64,000 bases of DNA from an uncultured Oscillospiraceae bacterium (GCA_934448295.1 CAKSEY010000001.1:310001-374000), one strand, 5' to 3'. Shown: positions 33,513 through 42,339, numbered from the stretch's first letter. Notes: generated from the letters alone by a model not told the origin. Numbers and translations are program-made.

Positions 33513-34052
33513 ATGAAAAAATACTACATATTTGACCTTGACGGAACGCTTGCGGACAGCATGGGCTGGTGGTACTCCAGCTTCAGCGAGGACGAGCGCT
33601 ATGACGAGGAGCACATGAACGAGGTGCGCCGTCTTATGCAGAAAAGATACGCGGAGATAATCGAGCCGAAGCCCGGCGCGCTGGAGCTGCTTGAGCTACT
33701 GCGGGAGCGCGGGGTGAAGATGTGCATAGCCAGCGCCACCGACCGCTGGGTATCCGAGCCGTTCATGAAGAAATACGGCCTGGAGAAATATTTCGAGTTC
33801 TACATCGACTGCACCGAGGCGGGAGCGCACAAGAACAAGCCGGATATCTACCTGCAGGCGGCGCAGCGGCTGGGAGCCTCCGTGGAGGAGTGCGTGGTGG
33901 TGGAGGATTCCGCCTATTGCGCAGAGACAGCGCATGGCGCGGGCTTCGCGGTGGTGGGAGTTTTCGATAAAAACACCGCGCCCCGGGGAGATGTGAGTGA
34001 ATTCGCGGATATTTTTGTCCGGGAGCTGGACGAGTATATCAGGATGATATAG
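33513..34052 (+). CDS. HAD superfamily hydrolase (subfamily IA)
   Basis: This 179-residue phosphatase-like protein has motif I FDLDGTLAD (nucleophile and acid Asp), motif II CIASATDRW, motif III lysine in HKNKPDIY, and motif IV VVVEDSAYC. The small cap lies between residues 15 and 60. It probably dephosphorylates a small metabolite such as a sugar phosphate; specificity cannot be read. AAAGGAG precedes the start. Confidence 0.85.
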   Translation: MKKYYIFDLDGTLADSMGWWYSSFSEDERYDEEHMNEVRRLMQKRYAEIIEPKPGALELLELLRERGVKMCIASATDRWVSEPFMKKYGLEKYFEFYIDCTEAGAHKNKPDIYLQAAQRLGASVEECVVVEDSAYCAETAHGAGFAVVGVFDKNTAPRGDVSEFADIFVRELDEYIRMI

Positions 34053-34164
34053 AAACGGGGGGCTACTCCTGCGCTTTTGGATAACACGATGTCCGGGAAC
34101 ATTGATCAGGACGTATGACGCAGGATTTCAAGCACGGCACGAATTCTGTGCAATTATTAAAACC

Positions 34165-34190
34165 GGGAGGGGCAAGCCCCTCCCCTACAT
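34165..34190. terminator. GC-rich hairpin terminator between convergent genes
   Basis: GGGAGGGG (34165-34172) pairs with CCCCTCCC (34177-34184) around CAAG. A TACATATTTTTAT tail follows. A similar CCCCTCCCTACA hairpin occurs at 63349-63373, so the hairpin may be a small repeated element. Confidence 0.6.
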
Positions 34191-34204
34191 ATTTTTATGT
34201 CTCG

Positions 34205-34675
34205 TTATGTCTCGTATTTCCTGCGGTAATAGCCGAAAATGAGCTGCTCAAATTTTTCCGCAGTCAGCCCGGGGAATTCCCCGAAGATGAAGCCGGGGCA
34301 GTTGTGGAGCGCGTCCGCATAGGAGCGGGCTTTTTCGTCCTCGCCGCCGTTCAGCATTTCCCGGAGCTTATCAATTCCTGATACCAACGCCGGGACGCTT
34401 TTCCGGGCAGGCTCAAAGTCGTAGTCCATCACAGGCATGAGCGGCGAGAGCTGCGGCTTTATTCTGGCGTACAGCTCCGGGTCGCAGCGCTTTATAACAG
34501 ACTTCACAGTCCCTATGCATTTCGCGAGGGGCTGTTTTTCGTTTTCCAGGTGGGTGAGGGCGGCGGCAAGGTTATCCAGTATCTGGTCATGACTGCGGCA
34601 CCTGCCGTCCCTTATTGCGGAGCACACCTCGCGATATATCATGAGGGTTCTTCCGAGAGCCTTTTTTTCTGTCAT
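34205..34675 (-). CDS. Hypothetical protein
   Basis: This 156-residue, mostly helical, soluble protein is not recognised. It is Lys/Arg/Glu-rich with Cys at several positions. No signal peptide or membrane segment is seen. ATG 34675 follows GGAG. It is divergent from the SpoIIM-like gene at 34748, with only 72 bp between them. A longer in-frame opening would run antisense through that gene and was rejected. Without homology information no function is proposed. Confidence 0.6.
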   Translation of the reverse strand: MTEKKALGRTLMIYREVCSAIRDGRCRSHDQILDNLAAALTHLENEKQPLAKCIGTVKSVIKRCDPELYARIKPQLSPLMPVMDYDFEPARKSVPALVSGIDKLREMLNGGEDEKARSYADALHNCPGFIFGEFPGLTAEKFEQLIFGYYRRKYET

Positions 34676-34698
34676 TTTTTCTCCGATCCATGCAGGTA

Positions 34699-34725
34699 AT
34701 AAACCTGTCCGGTGCGCATATAAAT
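34699..34725 (+). promoter_or_regulatory. Possible SigE-type promoter of the SpoIIM-like gene
   Basis: ATAAA (34699-34703) and CATATAAAT (34717-34725) resemble the SigE pattern (-35 ATA, -10 CATACANT), with 15 bp between ATA and CATA. The match is partial. Confidence 0.3.
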
Positions 34726-34747
34726 CTTCTGAGGGGAGGGAAAAGCT

Positions 34748-35413
34748 ATGGAAAATATCGCGGTAATGACCAATACGCCGCCCGCCGCGCCGCAGATTCC
34801 TCCGGAAGCGCCGGATAACACGTCCGTACCCGAAACAGCGCAGGAGCCGCCGAGGGCGGTGCACCGGGAGTACCGCAGAAGCTGCCGTATACCCATAGGC
34901 GCTGCGTTTTCCGCCGCCATTGGGACAGCCGCCGGGGTGTATGCCGCCGCCTCTGCCGCAGGTCTGGAGTATTCCGGGAGTATTCTGTGCGCTGCGGGCG
35001 GGTTCTGGGAGATACTCGGAATGCGGCTGCTGTGGGGCGCTGCGTTCCTTCTGGCGGAGTTTATACTGGGATTCTTTGCGCTGGGGGATATGCTGGTCTG
35101 GGCGGCGCCGCTGGTGTGCGGGTTAGGCACGGGGGCGGCGCTTGCGGGAGCCTTTTCCGTGAAAGGAATATCGGCGGTGCTGCTGGTTCCGTCCTGTGCG
35201 GCTTCGGTGGCGGCGGTGGTGAACGGCGCGGGAGTTTCTGCGGCGATGTCCGCGCAGCTTCTGCGGCTGGTCTCCACAAGCAAAAGCAGTATCGTGGCGG
35301 CGCGTCCTGCGGCGGGGGAATACGCCCTGCGCTTTCTGGTGTGCCTTGCGATACTGCTGGGTTCTTTTATTGTGGAGGCAGCCCTCCGGTCGTTCAGTGC
35401 TTTAGGGTTATAG
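34748..35413 (+). CDS. Multi-pass membrane protein, possibly SpoIIM-like
   Basis: This 221-residue protein has a Pro-rich cytoplasmic N-terminus (1-45) and five or so membrane segments: near 50-72, 92-110, 112-140, 140-160 and 190-212. The segment order, a long outer loop after the first helix, and the LVPSCAAS stretch at the place of the LLVPAY stretch of Bacillus SpoIIM suggest a SpoIIM relative. SpoIIM is the scaffold of the engulfment DMP complex. The identity is low and the call is tentative. A possible SigE promoter lies upstream. The 3' end overlaps the convergent transglutaminase-like gene by 20 bp. Confidence 0.55.
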   Translation: MENIAVMTNTPPAAPQIPPEAPDNTSVPETAQEPPRAVHREYRRSCRIPIGAAFSAAIGTAAGVYAAASAAGLEYSGSILCAAGGFWEILGMRLLWGAAFLLAEFILGFFALGDMLVWAAPLVCGLGTGAALAGAFSVKGISAVLLVPSCAASVAAVVNGAGVSAAMSAQLLRLVSTSKSSIVAARPAAGEYALRFLVCLAILLGSFIVEAALRSFSALGL

Positions 35414-36977
35414 TCAGCTTCTTGCTGGAGTAGCTTGCGCCCCAGCCCTTGATATTACAGCCGGCTGCGGCGAGGTCGCTGGACAGGCTGCTGTTCACCC
35501 TGGAAATAAGTCCGTCCATAAGCCCGCTCTTTACTGTTATATCGGTGGTGTAGACGCCGCTGTTCCAGTTCTTTACAGCGTCAGCCAGCAGGGCTTTGTA
35601 AGCGCTGGCTGAGTCCGTGTATTCAGTGATACCCATAACGGTGTTGTAGCTGTACTTGTCAGATGTCGCAGAGGGAATGGGGAACAGGTTTTCAAAGGTG
35701 TGATCCTCCTGTATCTTCTTGGTGGAGATGCAGAAATAATCATATGTGCCGATGTCGTCCCAGGTGACGTCCATGTTGTACCACTCGCCGTCAAGCTGTA
35801 TCATGTTCCACATATGCGGCTCGCCTGCGGTTCCTGCAACGCATACGCAGGGGATCCCCACCGACTGGCAGAGGTACATGAACGCCTTGGAATAACCCTC
35901 GCACAGAGCCTTGCCGTCAAGCAGCGGGCCGTCCGCCTCGGATTTTGAGCTGCTGCCCTTGGTGGTGTATGTGGTCATGTCTATGATCTCGTCGTGCATC
36001 ACCTTTACGCGGTCAAAGAGATTATCCTGCGCCAGCGCCTTTGTGATTATCTTGTTGGCTGCCTCCTCAAACAGCGGCTGGAGCCGTTCAGCTTCAGAAG
36101 CGGAGCGGGAATACTGCGGCGTTACCGCCGTTATGTCGCCGTTTCCCTTCATTGAGTAGCTGTACCCGTTGCCAAGCCAGAAGAACTGAGGGTTGTCGTA
36201 GTCGAAAGCCCAGTATGCCAGCTTTACATCGGAAGCGTTTGCGCCGAATGCGGAAACGTCGCCGTCAGTGCCGTGCGCCGCCGCGAGCTCAAAGAACACC
36301 TCGTATACCTTTTTCTGCGCGGAGGTCAGCGTGTTGTAGGCGTATTTGCTCTTGTAGTCATCCAGCAGGTTTGTCGCCGAAAGGTCGGCTGAAGCGCTCT
36401 TGATAGTGTAGTCCTGGGAGAAATACTTGTTCGTCCAGCCGCTCTTGACCGCAAGCACGCGGAGCTTCGCGCTCTTGCTTATCTTTATTCCGCTGGTGCT
36501 GTACAGCGTGGAGGAGGTCGTCGGCTTGCTTCCGTCGAGGGTGTAGTAGAACTTCACCCCGGAAGCGGTGGAGGACAGCTTTACGGTTATCGGCTCGTCA
36601 TAGCTTCCTGCCGCCTTGGAGAAAGTCACCTTCGGCGTCAGCTTGTATGTATAGGATACCGTCTTGCTCTTTGAGCTGCCGATTTTTGCGTAGCACTTGA
36701 CCGTGGTGGTCTTGCTGATTTTCAGCGCCTTTGTGTAGAGCTTGAAGCTCCCGCCGGTGCTGTAATATATCTGCGCGCCGTCGGCTGCGGTGAGCTTCAC
36801 GGTGAACGCGCCGGAGGTGGAATAGCTTCCGGCTTTCTTAGAGGATTTCGGCGCGGAAACTGTCGAAGCCGCCTGCGCCGTTACGGAAACGCTGCCGAGC
36901 ATTTCCTGCGCCGGGGCGCTGAAGATACCGGCTGAAAGTACCGCCGCAAGCGCGGCGCTGATTATCTGCTTTTTCAT
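35394..36977 (-). CDS. Secreted transglutaminase-like protein with chitobiase-C-type repeats
   Basis: This 527-residue protein has a signal peptide (about 1-36). Two chitobiase/hexosaminidase C-terminal-type beta modules follow (about 40-115 and 115-195, with FYYTLDGSKPTTSSTLY). A transglutaminase-like cysteine peptidase domain follows (about 205-440). Its triad is Cys in GKALCEGYSKAF, His in GEPHMWNMI and Asp in WYNMDVTWDD. Such proteins act outside the cell on protein or wall peptides. ATG 36977 follows AAGGAGA, and a consensus SigA promoter lies just upstream. The 3' end overlaps the SpoIIM-like gene. Confidence 0.82.
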   Translation of the reverse strand: MKKQIISAALAAVLSAGIFSAPAQEMLGSVSVTAQAASTVSAPKSSKKAGSYSTSGAFTVKLTAADGAQIYYSTGGSFKLYTKALKISKTTTVKCYAKIGSSKSKTVSYTYKLTPKVTFSKAAGSYDEPITVKLSSTASGVKFYYTLDGSKPTTSSTLYSTSGIKISKSAKLRVLAVKSGWTNKYFSQDYTIKSASADLSATNLLDDYKSKYAYNTLTSAQKKVYEVFFELAAAHGTDGDVSAFGANASDVKLAYWAFDYDNPQFFWLGNGYSYSMKGNGDITAVTPQYSRSASEAERLQPLFEEAANKIITKALAQDNLFDRVKVMHDEIIDMTTYTTKGSSSKSEADGPLLDGKALCEGYSKAFMYLCQSVGIPCVCVAGTAGEPHMWNMIQLDGEWYNMDVTWDDIGTYDYFCISTKKIQEDHTFENLFPIPSATSDKYSYNTVMGITEYTDSASAYKALLADAVKNWNSGVYTTDITVKSGLMDGLISRVNSSLSSDLAAAGCNIKGWGASYSSKKLTITLKH

Positions 36978-37030
36978 ATTATCTCCTTCTGCATTAATAA
37001 CCAAGGAATAACTGTGATATTACCATATTC

Positions 37031-37059
37031 AGTATAACAAAAAATCGAACTCTTGTCAA
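37031..37059 (-). promoter_or_regulatory. SigA-type promoter of the transglutaminase-like gene
   Basis: On the minus strand, TTGACA (37059-37054) and TATACT (37036-37031) have a 17-bp spacer. Confidence 0.85.
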
Positions 37060-37076
37060 TAAAAAATTAATGGAAA

Positions 37077-37970
37077 TCATTCGGAGGAGCGAAGCTCCTC
37101 AGCCAGCTTTGATAGCTTTTTCAGCCGGTGGTTGAGTCCGCTGCGGCTTATCGGCTTCTGGAACAGCCCGCACAGCTCCGAAAGGGAAAGCTCGGGGTTT
37201 TCCAGCCGGAGCTGCGCCGTCTCCCGCAGCTCCGGGGAGAGCCAGTCGGCGCCCATGGTGCGGAATATGTACCCGATGTCCTCGGCGCTTTTGTTGGATG
37301 CGGCGACGGTCTTGTCGAGGTTCGCGCTTTCGCAGTTCACCGAGCGGTTCACGCGGTTGCGGAAGTCCTTCATTATCTTGACCTGCATTATCTCCAGCGA
37401 GTGATTCGCCGCGCCGATGTAGGTAAGAAAATCCTCGATGAGCTCGCTCTCCTTGGCGTAGATAACGCGCCTGTGCGCCCGGAGGGTCTCCTTTACCGCC
37501 ATTCCGTGCTCGGTGATGAAATCCAGCAGTATGCCGGTGCGGTGGTTTTCGGGGAGCACTATTTCAAGGTGGTATTCCTTGTTAGGGTCGGTCACGGAGC
37601 CGCAGGTCACGAATATCCCGCGCAGGAACGCGCTGCTTTCCTCGTCGGCGCCGTCAACGGCATCCGCGTTTATTTCCTCGAAGCTGCCGAAGCGCTCCGC
37701 AGCCTGCTCCCAGCCGCTTTTCAGCTTCAGCGTGAACAGCGAGCCGGCGCTCTTCACCAGCCGGACTATGCCGAACTTCACCCCGGGGAATACCGTGCGC
37801 ATAAGCTCTGCGGCGGCGTTCATCAGGTCAAGGCTTTCGGTCTGTATGACGGGTCTGCCGCTTTCGAACCGGGAGGCGTACATTATTCCGTACAGCATTG
37901 CGGAAGCCTGCCTTTCCGTAAGCTCCTTCACGGCGCACAGCTCCTTTTTTATATCAGAACTGAATGACAT
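37077..37970 (-). CDS. whiA: DNA-binding protein WhiA
   Basis: This 297-residue WhiA has the N-terminal FSSDIKKELC, two degenerate LAGLIDADG endonuclease-like domains (about 20-210, FLRGIFVTCGSVTDP), and a C-terminal HTH (about 220-297, LSLSELCGLFQKPISRSGLNHRLKK). WhiA affects cell division and sporulation in Gram-positives. In most Firmicutes it follows yvcJ (rapZ) and yvcK; here it instead ends an operon with an ATPase, a helicase and a phosphoesterase, which is unusual. It starts 11 bp after the phosphoesterase stop. Confidence 0.92.
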   Translation of the reverse strand: MSFSSDIKKELCAVKELTERQASAMLYGIMYASRFESGRPVIQTESLDLMNAAAELMRTVFPGVKFGIVRLVKSAGSLFTLKLKSGWEQAAERFGSFEEINADAVDGADEESSAFLRGIFVTCGSVTDPNKEYHLEIVLPENHRTGILLDFITEHGMAVKETLRAHRRVIYAKESELIEDFLTYIGAANHSLEIMQVKIMKDFRNRVNRSVNCESANLDKTVAASNKSAEDIGYIFRTMGADWLSPELRETAQLRLENPELSLSELCGLFQKPISRSGLNHRLKKLSKLAEELRSSE

Positions 37971-37981
37971 CTCGCCCTCCG

Positions 37982-38527
37982 TCAGATGGTGCAGGTGAGG
38001 AGCGGCTCTCCGGATTCAAGCTGCTTCACGGTGAATGTTCCGTCCTCGTAGATCATGTAGCTGCGCGGCTTTCCCTCCTTGGGGAGCGCCACGGAGCCGT
38101 CGTTCAGGCAGTGTATGCCGTTCACGCACTCTGCCTTAAAGACGTGGGTGTGGCCGTTTATCAGCACGTCTCCGGGGTTCAGCGGCGGGAGGTTCTGCGG
38201 GTTATAGTGATGCCCGTGGGTGAGATAGAAGCACCTGCCGCGCTCGAAAATCAGCGCGTAGTCGGCAAGCACCGGGAATTCAAGTACCATCTGGTCCACC
38301 TCGGTGTCGCAGTTCCCGCGGACGCACATAAGCTGCGATTTCACGGGATTCAGCATGGCGATGACCTTTTTTGGCGCGTGACCCTCCGGCAGGTCGTTGC
38401 GGGGGCCGTGGTAGAGGATATCCCCGAGCAGGCACAGGCGCTCAGCGCCCTCCCGCCGGAATGCCTCCAGCATTTTTTCGCAGTACAGCGCCGAACCGTG
38501 AATGTCGGACGCAAACATCAGCTTCAT
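37982..38527 (-). CDS. YfcE-family metallophosphoesterase
   Basis: This 181-residue calcineurin-like phosphoesterase has the metal motifs DIHG (ASDIHGSA), GDILYHGP, GNCD (VRGNCDTE) and GHTH (INGHTHVF), with HGHHY before the last. The pattern fits the YfcE/MJ0936 group of small phosphodiesterases active on model substrates. It lies 11 bp from both the helicase upstream and whiA downstream. Whether it serves the helicase-ATPase pair or is a bystander is not known. Confidence 0.88.
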   Translation of the reverse strand: MKLMFASDIHGSALYCEKMLEAFRREGAERLCLLGDILYHGPRNDLPEGHAPKKVIAMLNPVKSQLMCVRGNCDTEVDQMVLEFPVLADYALIFERGRCFYLTHGHHYNPQNLPPLNPGDVLINGHTHVFKAECVNGIHCLNDGSVALPKEGKPRSYMIYEDGTFTVKQLESGEPLLTCTI

Positions 38528-38538
38528 TGTGATTCCTC

Positions 38539-40761
38539 CTAAAGATTCAGTTTCATGTCCTCCGCGTCGAGGTAGTCCTCAACATACTGCTTCCGCAGAA
38601 GCTCCCGGGGGATATAGTCGTTGTATTTTCCGGTTATCTCGCAGTTGTCCGGAATCCTGAACGCGTATTTGTCCGCGCCGTTCAGCTTTATCTCGGATAG
38701 CGCGGCTTCAAGCTCCGCAAGGCTGCGGTCGGTCTTTACCTCAATGCACACGGGAATGTAGCGGTGCACCCACACGTTCGCGCCGAAGCCCCGCTGCCGC
38801 AGCTCGTACATCAGCGCCATGCAGGCGCGCGTTCCGAGGAACGGGAACGCCGCGTACAGGGTCGGCGTTATCTGCACGGCTCTGCCGAGGGAATAAGCGG
38901 AAACGCTGCTCCCGGCTAACCTGCGGTCGGCCTCCGGGACTGCCTGCGCCCGTGCGGCTGCGCGGCAGGCTCTGCGTATGTCGGAAAGGCGCTTTTTCGC
39001 GGAGTCGTCAAGGAACGCATATTCCTCGTCGCTGCACAGCACCTCCTGTATTTTCTTCATAACCTTTGTGTGGACGTACTCGTTTCCGGTGTCCTGCCAC
39101 ATATTCGCGGAAATTCCGGGGATATGCTTTACAAAAATGCGGCGCTCCTTCATGTCCAGCTCCGTGACCTCCCACGCCTGACCCGCCAGCGCAAACTGCG
39201 CCTTTTCCGGGAACGGGGTCTGCACGGTGCCGATTTCCTCGGCATTGCACCGCACGGAGAATTCCGACGGCACGGAGAATACCGCGAGGAACTCGTAATT
39301 ATTTACTGCGGCCTCTCCCTTTTCCCCGACAAGGAGTCCGCCGTCCTCGCCGCGCTCTATCTGACCGTTTTCCAGCATATGCCGCAGGAGCAGCAGGTAG
39401 TCCTCCCTGGTGACGTTCTTAAATACGCCCAGTGTGAGGATATACCGCGCAAGCTCCGGCGGCTTCACGCTGCCCTGCGAGGAGAGCCAGCTCATGGTCT
39501 GGTGGTAGAGCAGGCTGTACGGCAGCTTCGGGAGGTACATGGGTTCTATCCATTTTTCGCGGGTGTAGAGCAGTATCATTGCAATACACATCACGAAGTC
39601 CCAGTTTATCTCCTTGTAGAACTCCTGCGGCGGCAGGCTCATGTCCCAACGGAACGCAAAGCGCATTTCCGCGATACCGCCGCGCCTGCCGGTTCGCCCG
39701 AGCCTCTGTACCAGCCCGGAGACGGTCAGTGGGCAGCCGGTCTGGACTATCCGTTCAAGGGAGCCGAGGTCTATGCCGAGCTCCAGCGTGACGGTGGCTC
39801 CGGTGCAGACGGGCTGCTCGGAGGACTTCATCTTCTGCTCGGTGAACTCCCGCAGGGCGGAGGAAATATTCGCGTGGTGGATAAGGTAGTTATCCGGCAG
39901 GCGGCGCTCGGCGGCCATGCGCTTCAGGTGGGCGATGTTCTCCTCCACCTCTCCCTTGGAGTTGGAGAAGAGGATACAGCGCTTGTTCCATGTGCTCTCA
40001 AACAGGTAGTCGTAGTAGTTCTGGAGCAGCGTCCTGCTGTCGGAGTTCGGTATCTTCTCCTTTATCGGGAAGAACTTTACGGAGAGCCGCAGAGTCCTGC
40101 CCTTTTCGTGGACTTTCGGGGTGATGCAGCGCCTGCCGCTGCCGGTGTTGAGCCACTGCTCCGCGCTGCGGCAGTCGCCGAGGGTGGCGGAAAGCCCTAT
40201 GCGGCGCGGGTGGTAGCCGATGAGCCGCGATAGCCGCTCCAACAGGCACAGGAGCTGTAAGCCGCGGTCGTTGTCCATGAAATAGTGCACCTCGTCGATT
40301 ATGACGAAGCGCAGGTCGGAAAACAGCCTGTAAGCCCCGCTGGAGTTGTGCATTAGCATGCTTTCCAGGGATTCCGGGGTGGTCTGTATTATCCCCTGCG
40401 GGCGCTTTAACACGCGCTTCTTTGCGGCGGCGGAGGCGTCCCCGTGCCACTTGGTTATGGGAATGTTCGCTTCCTCAAGAAGCCCCTCCAGCCGGACGAA
40501 CTGGTCGTTTATCAGCGCTTTCAGCGGCGAGAGGTAGAGCACTCCCACGCTCTGGGATGGGTTCTCCCAAAGGCGGGTCAGCACCGGCAGGAAAGCCGCC
40601 TCGGTCTTTCCGCTGGCGGTGCCGCTGGAGAGCAGAAGATTCTCGTCGGTGTCGAACACCGATTCTGCGGCGAGCACCTGTATTTCGCGCAGCTCCTCCC
40701 ACTTGCAGCGGTAGATGTAATCCTGTATGAAAGGGGCTAAGCGGTGGAATATGTCGGACAT
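38539..40761 (-). CDS. Lhr/BrxHI-like DEAD/DEAH superfamily 2 helicase
   Basis: This 740-residue SF2 helicase has Walker A SGTASGKT (46-53), DEVH box at 156-159, the SAT motif in IGLSATLGD, and motif VI in QRLGRTGRRGG. The C-terminal 350 residues are a family-specific domain. The domain pattern resembles Lhr-like helicases, including BrxHI of BREX-type systems. It lies 15 bp downstream of a DUF2791 (BrxD-like) ATPase, the same pairing as in some BREX loci. A role in DNA processing or genome defence is inferred; BrxC, PglX, PglZ and other BREX parts are absent here. Confidence 0.85.
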   Translation of the reverse strand: MSDIFHRLAPFIQDYIYRCKWEELREIQVLAAESVFDTDENLLLSSGTASGKTEAAFLPVLTRLWENPSQSVGVLYLSPLKALINDQFVRLEGLLEEANIPITKWHGDASAAAKKRVLKRPQGIIQTTPESLESMLMHNSSGAYRLFSDLRFVIIDEVHYFMDNDRGLQLLCLLERLSRLIGYHPRRIGLSATLGDCRSAEQWLNTGSGRRCITPKVHEKGRTLRLSVKFFPIKEKIPNSDSRTLLQNYYDYLFESTWNKRCILFSNSKGEVEENIAHLKRMAAERRLPDNYLIHHANISSALREFTEQKMKSSEQPVCTGATVTLELGIDLGSLERIVQTGCPLTVSGLVQRLGRTGRRGGIAEMRFAFRWDMSLPPQEFYKEINWDFVMCIAMILLYTREKWIEPMYLPKLPYSLLYHQTMSWLSSQGSVKPPELARYILTLGVFKNVTREDYLLLLRHMLENGQIERGEDGGLLVGEKGEAAVNNYEFLAVFSVPSEFSVRCNAEEIGTVQTPFPEKAQFALAGQAWEVTELDMKERRIFVKHIPGISANMWQDTGNEYVHTKVMKKIQEVLCSDEEYAFLDDSAKKRLSDIRRACRAAARAQAVPEADRRLAGSSVSAYSLGRAVQITPTLYAAFPFLGTRACMALMYELRQRGFGANVWVHRYIPVCIEVKTDRSLAELEAALSEIKLNGADKYAFRIPDNCEITGKYNDYIPRELLRKQYVEDYLDAEDMKLNL

Positions 40762-40776
40762 TTGTTACCTCTTGCG

Positions 40777-42099
40777 TTACAGCTCGAAATCCTCGAAGCC
40801 GTCCTTTTCCTCAGCGGCTTCCCCGCCCTCGGGCTTTGCGAATTCAAAGCTCTCCTCGCCCATGAGCTGGGGGATAGTCTTGTCGGGGTTCTGCATTGCG
40901 ATGTTCAGCAGTTCGATGAAGTCGCGTATCATTTCGCGGGGGGTGATGTTGGTGTCGGCACCCACGCGGCTGTATTCCGCCTTGATGAAGAATATCCTGT
41001 CCTCCAGGGTCATGCGGTTTTCGTAGCCGTACAGCCCCGCGTGTATCTCCGCCAGCTTTTCGGCGAGGACGGTCATTTCCTCATAGGTGAGCGGCTGGAG
41101 CTTTATTATGGGCGCGAGCATATCGTGGGTTTCGTCCGTGGCGAAGCGCCCGCGCTCCAGCCGGGAGCGGAGAGCGTCGTAGCTGAATATCCCGCGGCGG
41201 GTGTCCTCTATGCACTGGGGCGTGCCGCCCATGATTATGCCCAGGTGCGAAGCCTTTCCCTGCATGACGTCGTTGTACATCATCAGTATCTTCTCGTAGT
41301 TGTACTGGCGGGTGACTGCGTGTGGGATCTTCATAATATTCACAAGCTCGTCTATCATTATGACGAAGCCCTTGTAGCCAGCGCTCACGAAGAATGCGGT
41401 CAGCAGCTTGATGTAGTCGTACCAGTTGTCGTCCGTGATTATCACGTTGACGCCTAGATCCTGCTTTGCCTCCGTCTTGGTGGAGTACTCGCCGCGCAGC
41501 CATCTTACGGCGCAGCCCGCCTTTTCGTCGTTCCCCATCATGTACGCCTTGTGGTAGGCGTTTATCACCCGGGCGAAATCGAAGCCGTGCACCATATCCT
41601 CAAGACCGCTGATTTTGGTGTAAATCTTTTTCTCGACTGCCGCGTCAAAAAACGGGGAATCCGGGCTGGTGCCCTCGGAAACCACGTCTGTGCGCACGGC
41701 GGTTATCCACTTTTCAAGTATCAGCGGGAGCGCTCCGCCGTCCGGCTTTGTGCGGACGCTCATGTTGCGCATGAGCTCCCGGTAGGTCGCAAGTCCCTGT
41801 CCCTTTGTGCCCATCAGCCGGCGCTCCGGGGAGAGGTCTGCGTCTGCGGTGACGAAGCCCCTGTCCATCAGGTGCTGGCGCATGGTCTGGAGCATGAAGC
41901 TCTTGCCGCTGCCGTAGCGCCCCACGATAAAGCGGAAGAAGGCGCCGCCCTCCTCGGTGATGTCCACATCATGGAGCAGCGCGTTTATCTCGGCAGTCCT
42001 GCCGACCGCGATGTAGCCCAGTCCCGTGCGGGGGACTACTCCGCCTTTCAGCGCGTTGATTATTCCAGAAGCTATTCTCTTTGGTACTGCTACAGCCAT
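40777..42099 (-). CDS. BrxD-like (DUF2791) P-loop ATPase
   Basis: This 440-residue ATPase has Walker A GRYGSGKS (60-67) and a Walker B-like GFVIMIDELVN (about 240-250). The DUF2791 hallmarks DLSPERRLMGTKGQGLATY, RELMRNMS and RTKPDGGALPLILEKW are present. The family is known from BREX systems (BrxD) and from helicase-linked cassettes outside BREX. It leads a likely four-gene operon with the helicase, the phosphoesterase and whiA. A clear SigA promoter precedes it. The acidic C-terminus (AEEKDGFEDFEL) may be a docking tail. Function is inferred only from the family and partner. Confidence 0.82.
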   Translation of the reverse strand: MAVAVPKRIASGIINALKGGVVPRTGLGYIAVGRTAEINALLHDVDITEEGGAFFRFIVGRYGSGKSFMLQTMRQHLMDRGFVTADADLSPERRLMGTKGQGLATYRELMRNMSVRTKPDGGALPLILEKWITAVRTDVVSEGTSPDSPFFDAAVEKKIYTKISGLEDMVHGFDFARVINAYHKAYMMGNDEKAGCAVRWLRGEYSTKTEAKQDLGVNVIITDDNWYDYIKLLTAFFVSAGYKGFVIMIDELVNIMKIPHAVTRQYNYEKILMMYNDVMQGKASHLGIIMGGTPQCIEDTRRGIFSYDALRSRLERGRFATDETHDMLAPIIKLQPLTYEEMTVLAEKLAEIHAGLYGYENRMTLEDRIFFIKAEYSRVGADTNITPREMIRDFIELLNIAMQNPDKTIPQLMGEESFEFAKPEGGEAAEEKDGFEDFEL

Positions 42100-42138
42100 A
42101 ATTTCTCGACCTCCGGCATATATTTTCTCTATCCTTTT

Positions 42139-42167
42139 ATTCTACCATATATTAATGGAAAAATCAA
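42139..42167 (-). promoter_or_regulatory. SigA-type promoter of the ATPase-helicase-phosphoesterase-whiA operon
   Basis: On the minus strand, TTGATT (42167-42162) and TAGAAT (42144-42139) have a 17-bp spacer. Confidence 0.75.
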
Positions 42168-42259
42168 TAATGAACAGGGAGTTTTACGGCGCATTTTGAT
42201 ATGTGGGGTCATTCTGGGCATTGTGCAGAATTGCTAAATCTCTACCCGTCAAAATATGT

Positions 42260-42273
42260 AATGTGTACACATT
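42260..42273. promoter_or_regulatory. 14-bp palindrome between divergent operons
   Basis: AATGTGTACACATT is a perfect palindrome between the ATPase operon and groESL. It could be an operator, but no regulator is assigned and it may be chance. Confidence 0.25.
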
Positions 42274-42306
42274 TCACGAAATTGCAGAAAAAAGCCCTTT
42301 TACCCC

Positions 42307-42339
42307 TTGATTTTTTCTGAATAATGGGTAAAATATAAT
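42307..42339 (+). promoter_or_regulatory. groESL promoter
   Basis: TTGATT (42307-42312) is followed by TAAAAT (42329-42334, 16-bp spacer) and by an overlapping perfect TATAAT (42334-42339), either of which could serve as -10. CIRCE begins at its end. Confidence 0.65.

Noticed and set aside
37077..42099. Complete BREX defence system
   Set aside because: Only BrxD-like and BrxHI-like genes are present; PglZ, PglX, BrxA, BrxB and BrxC are missing.
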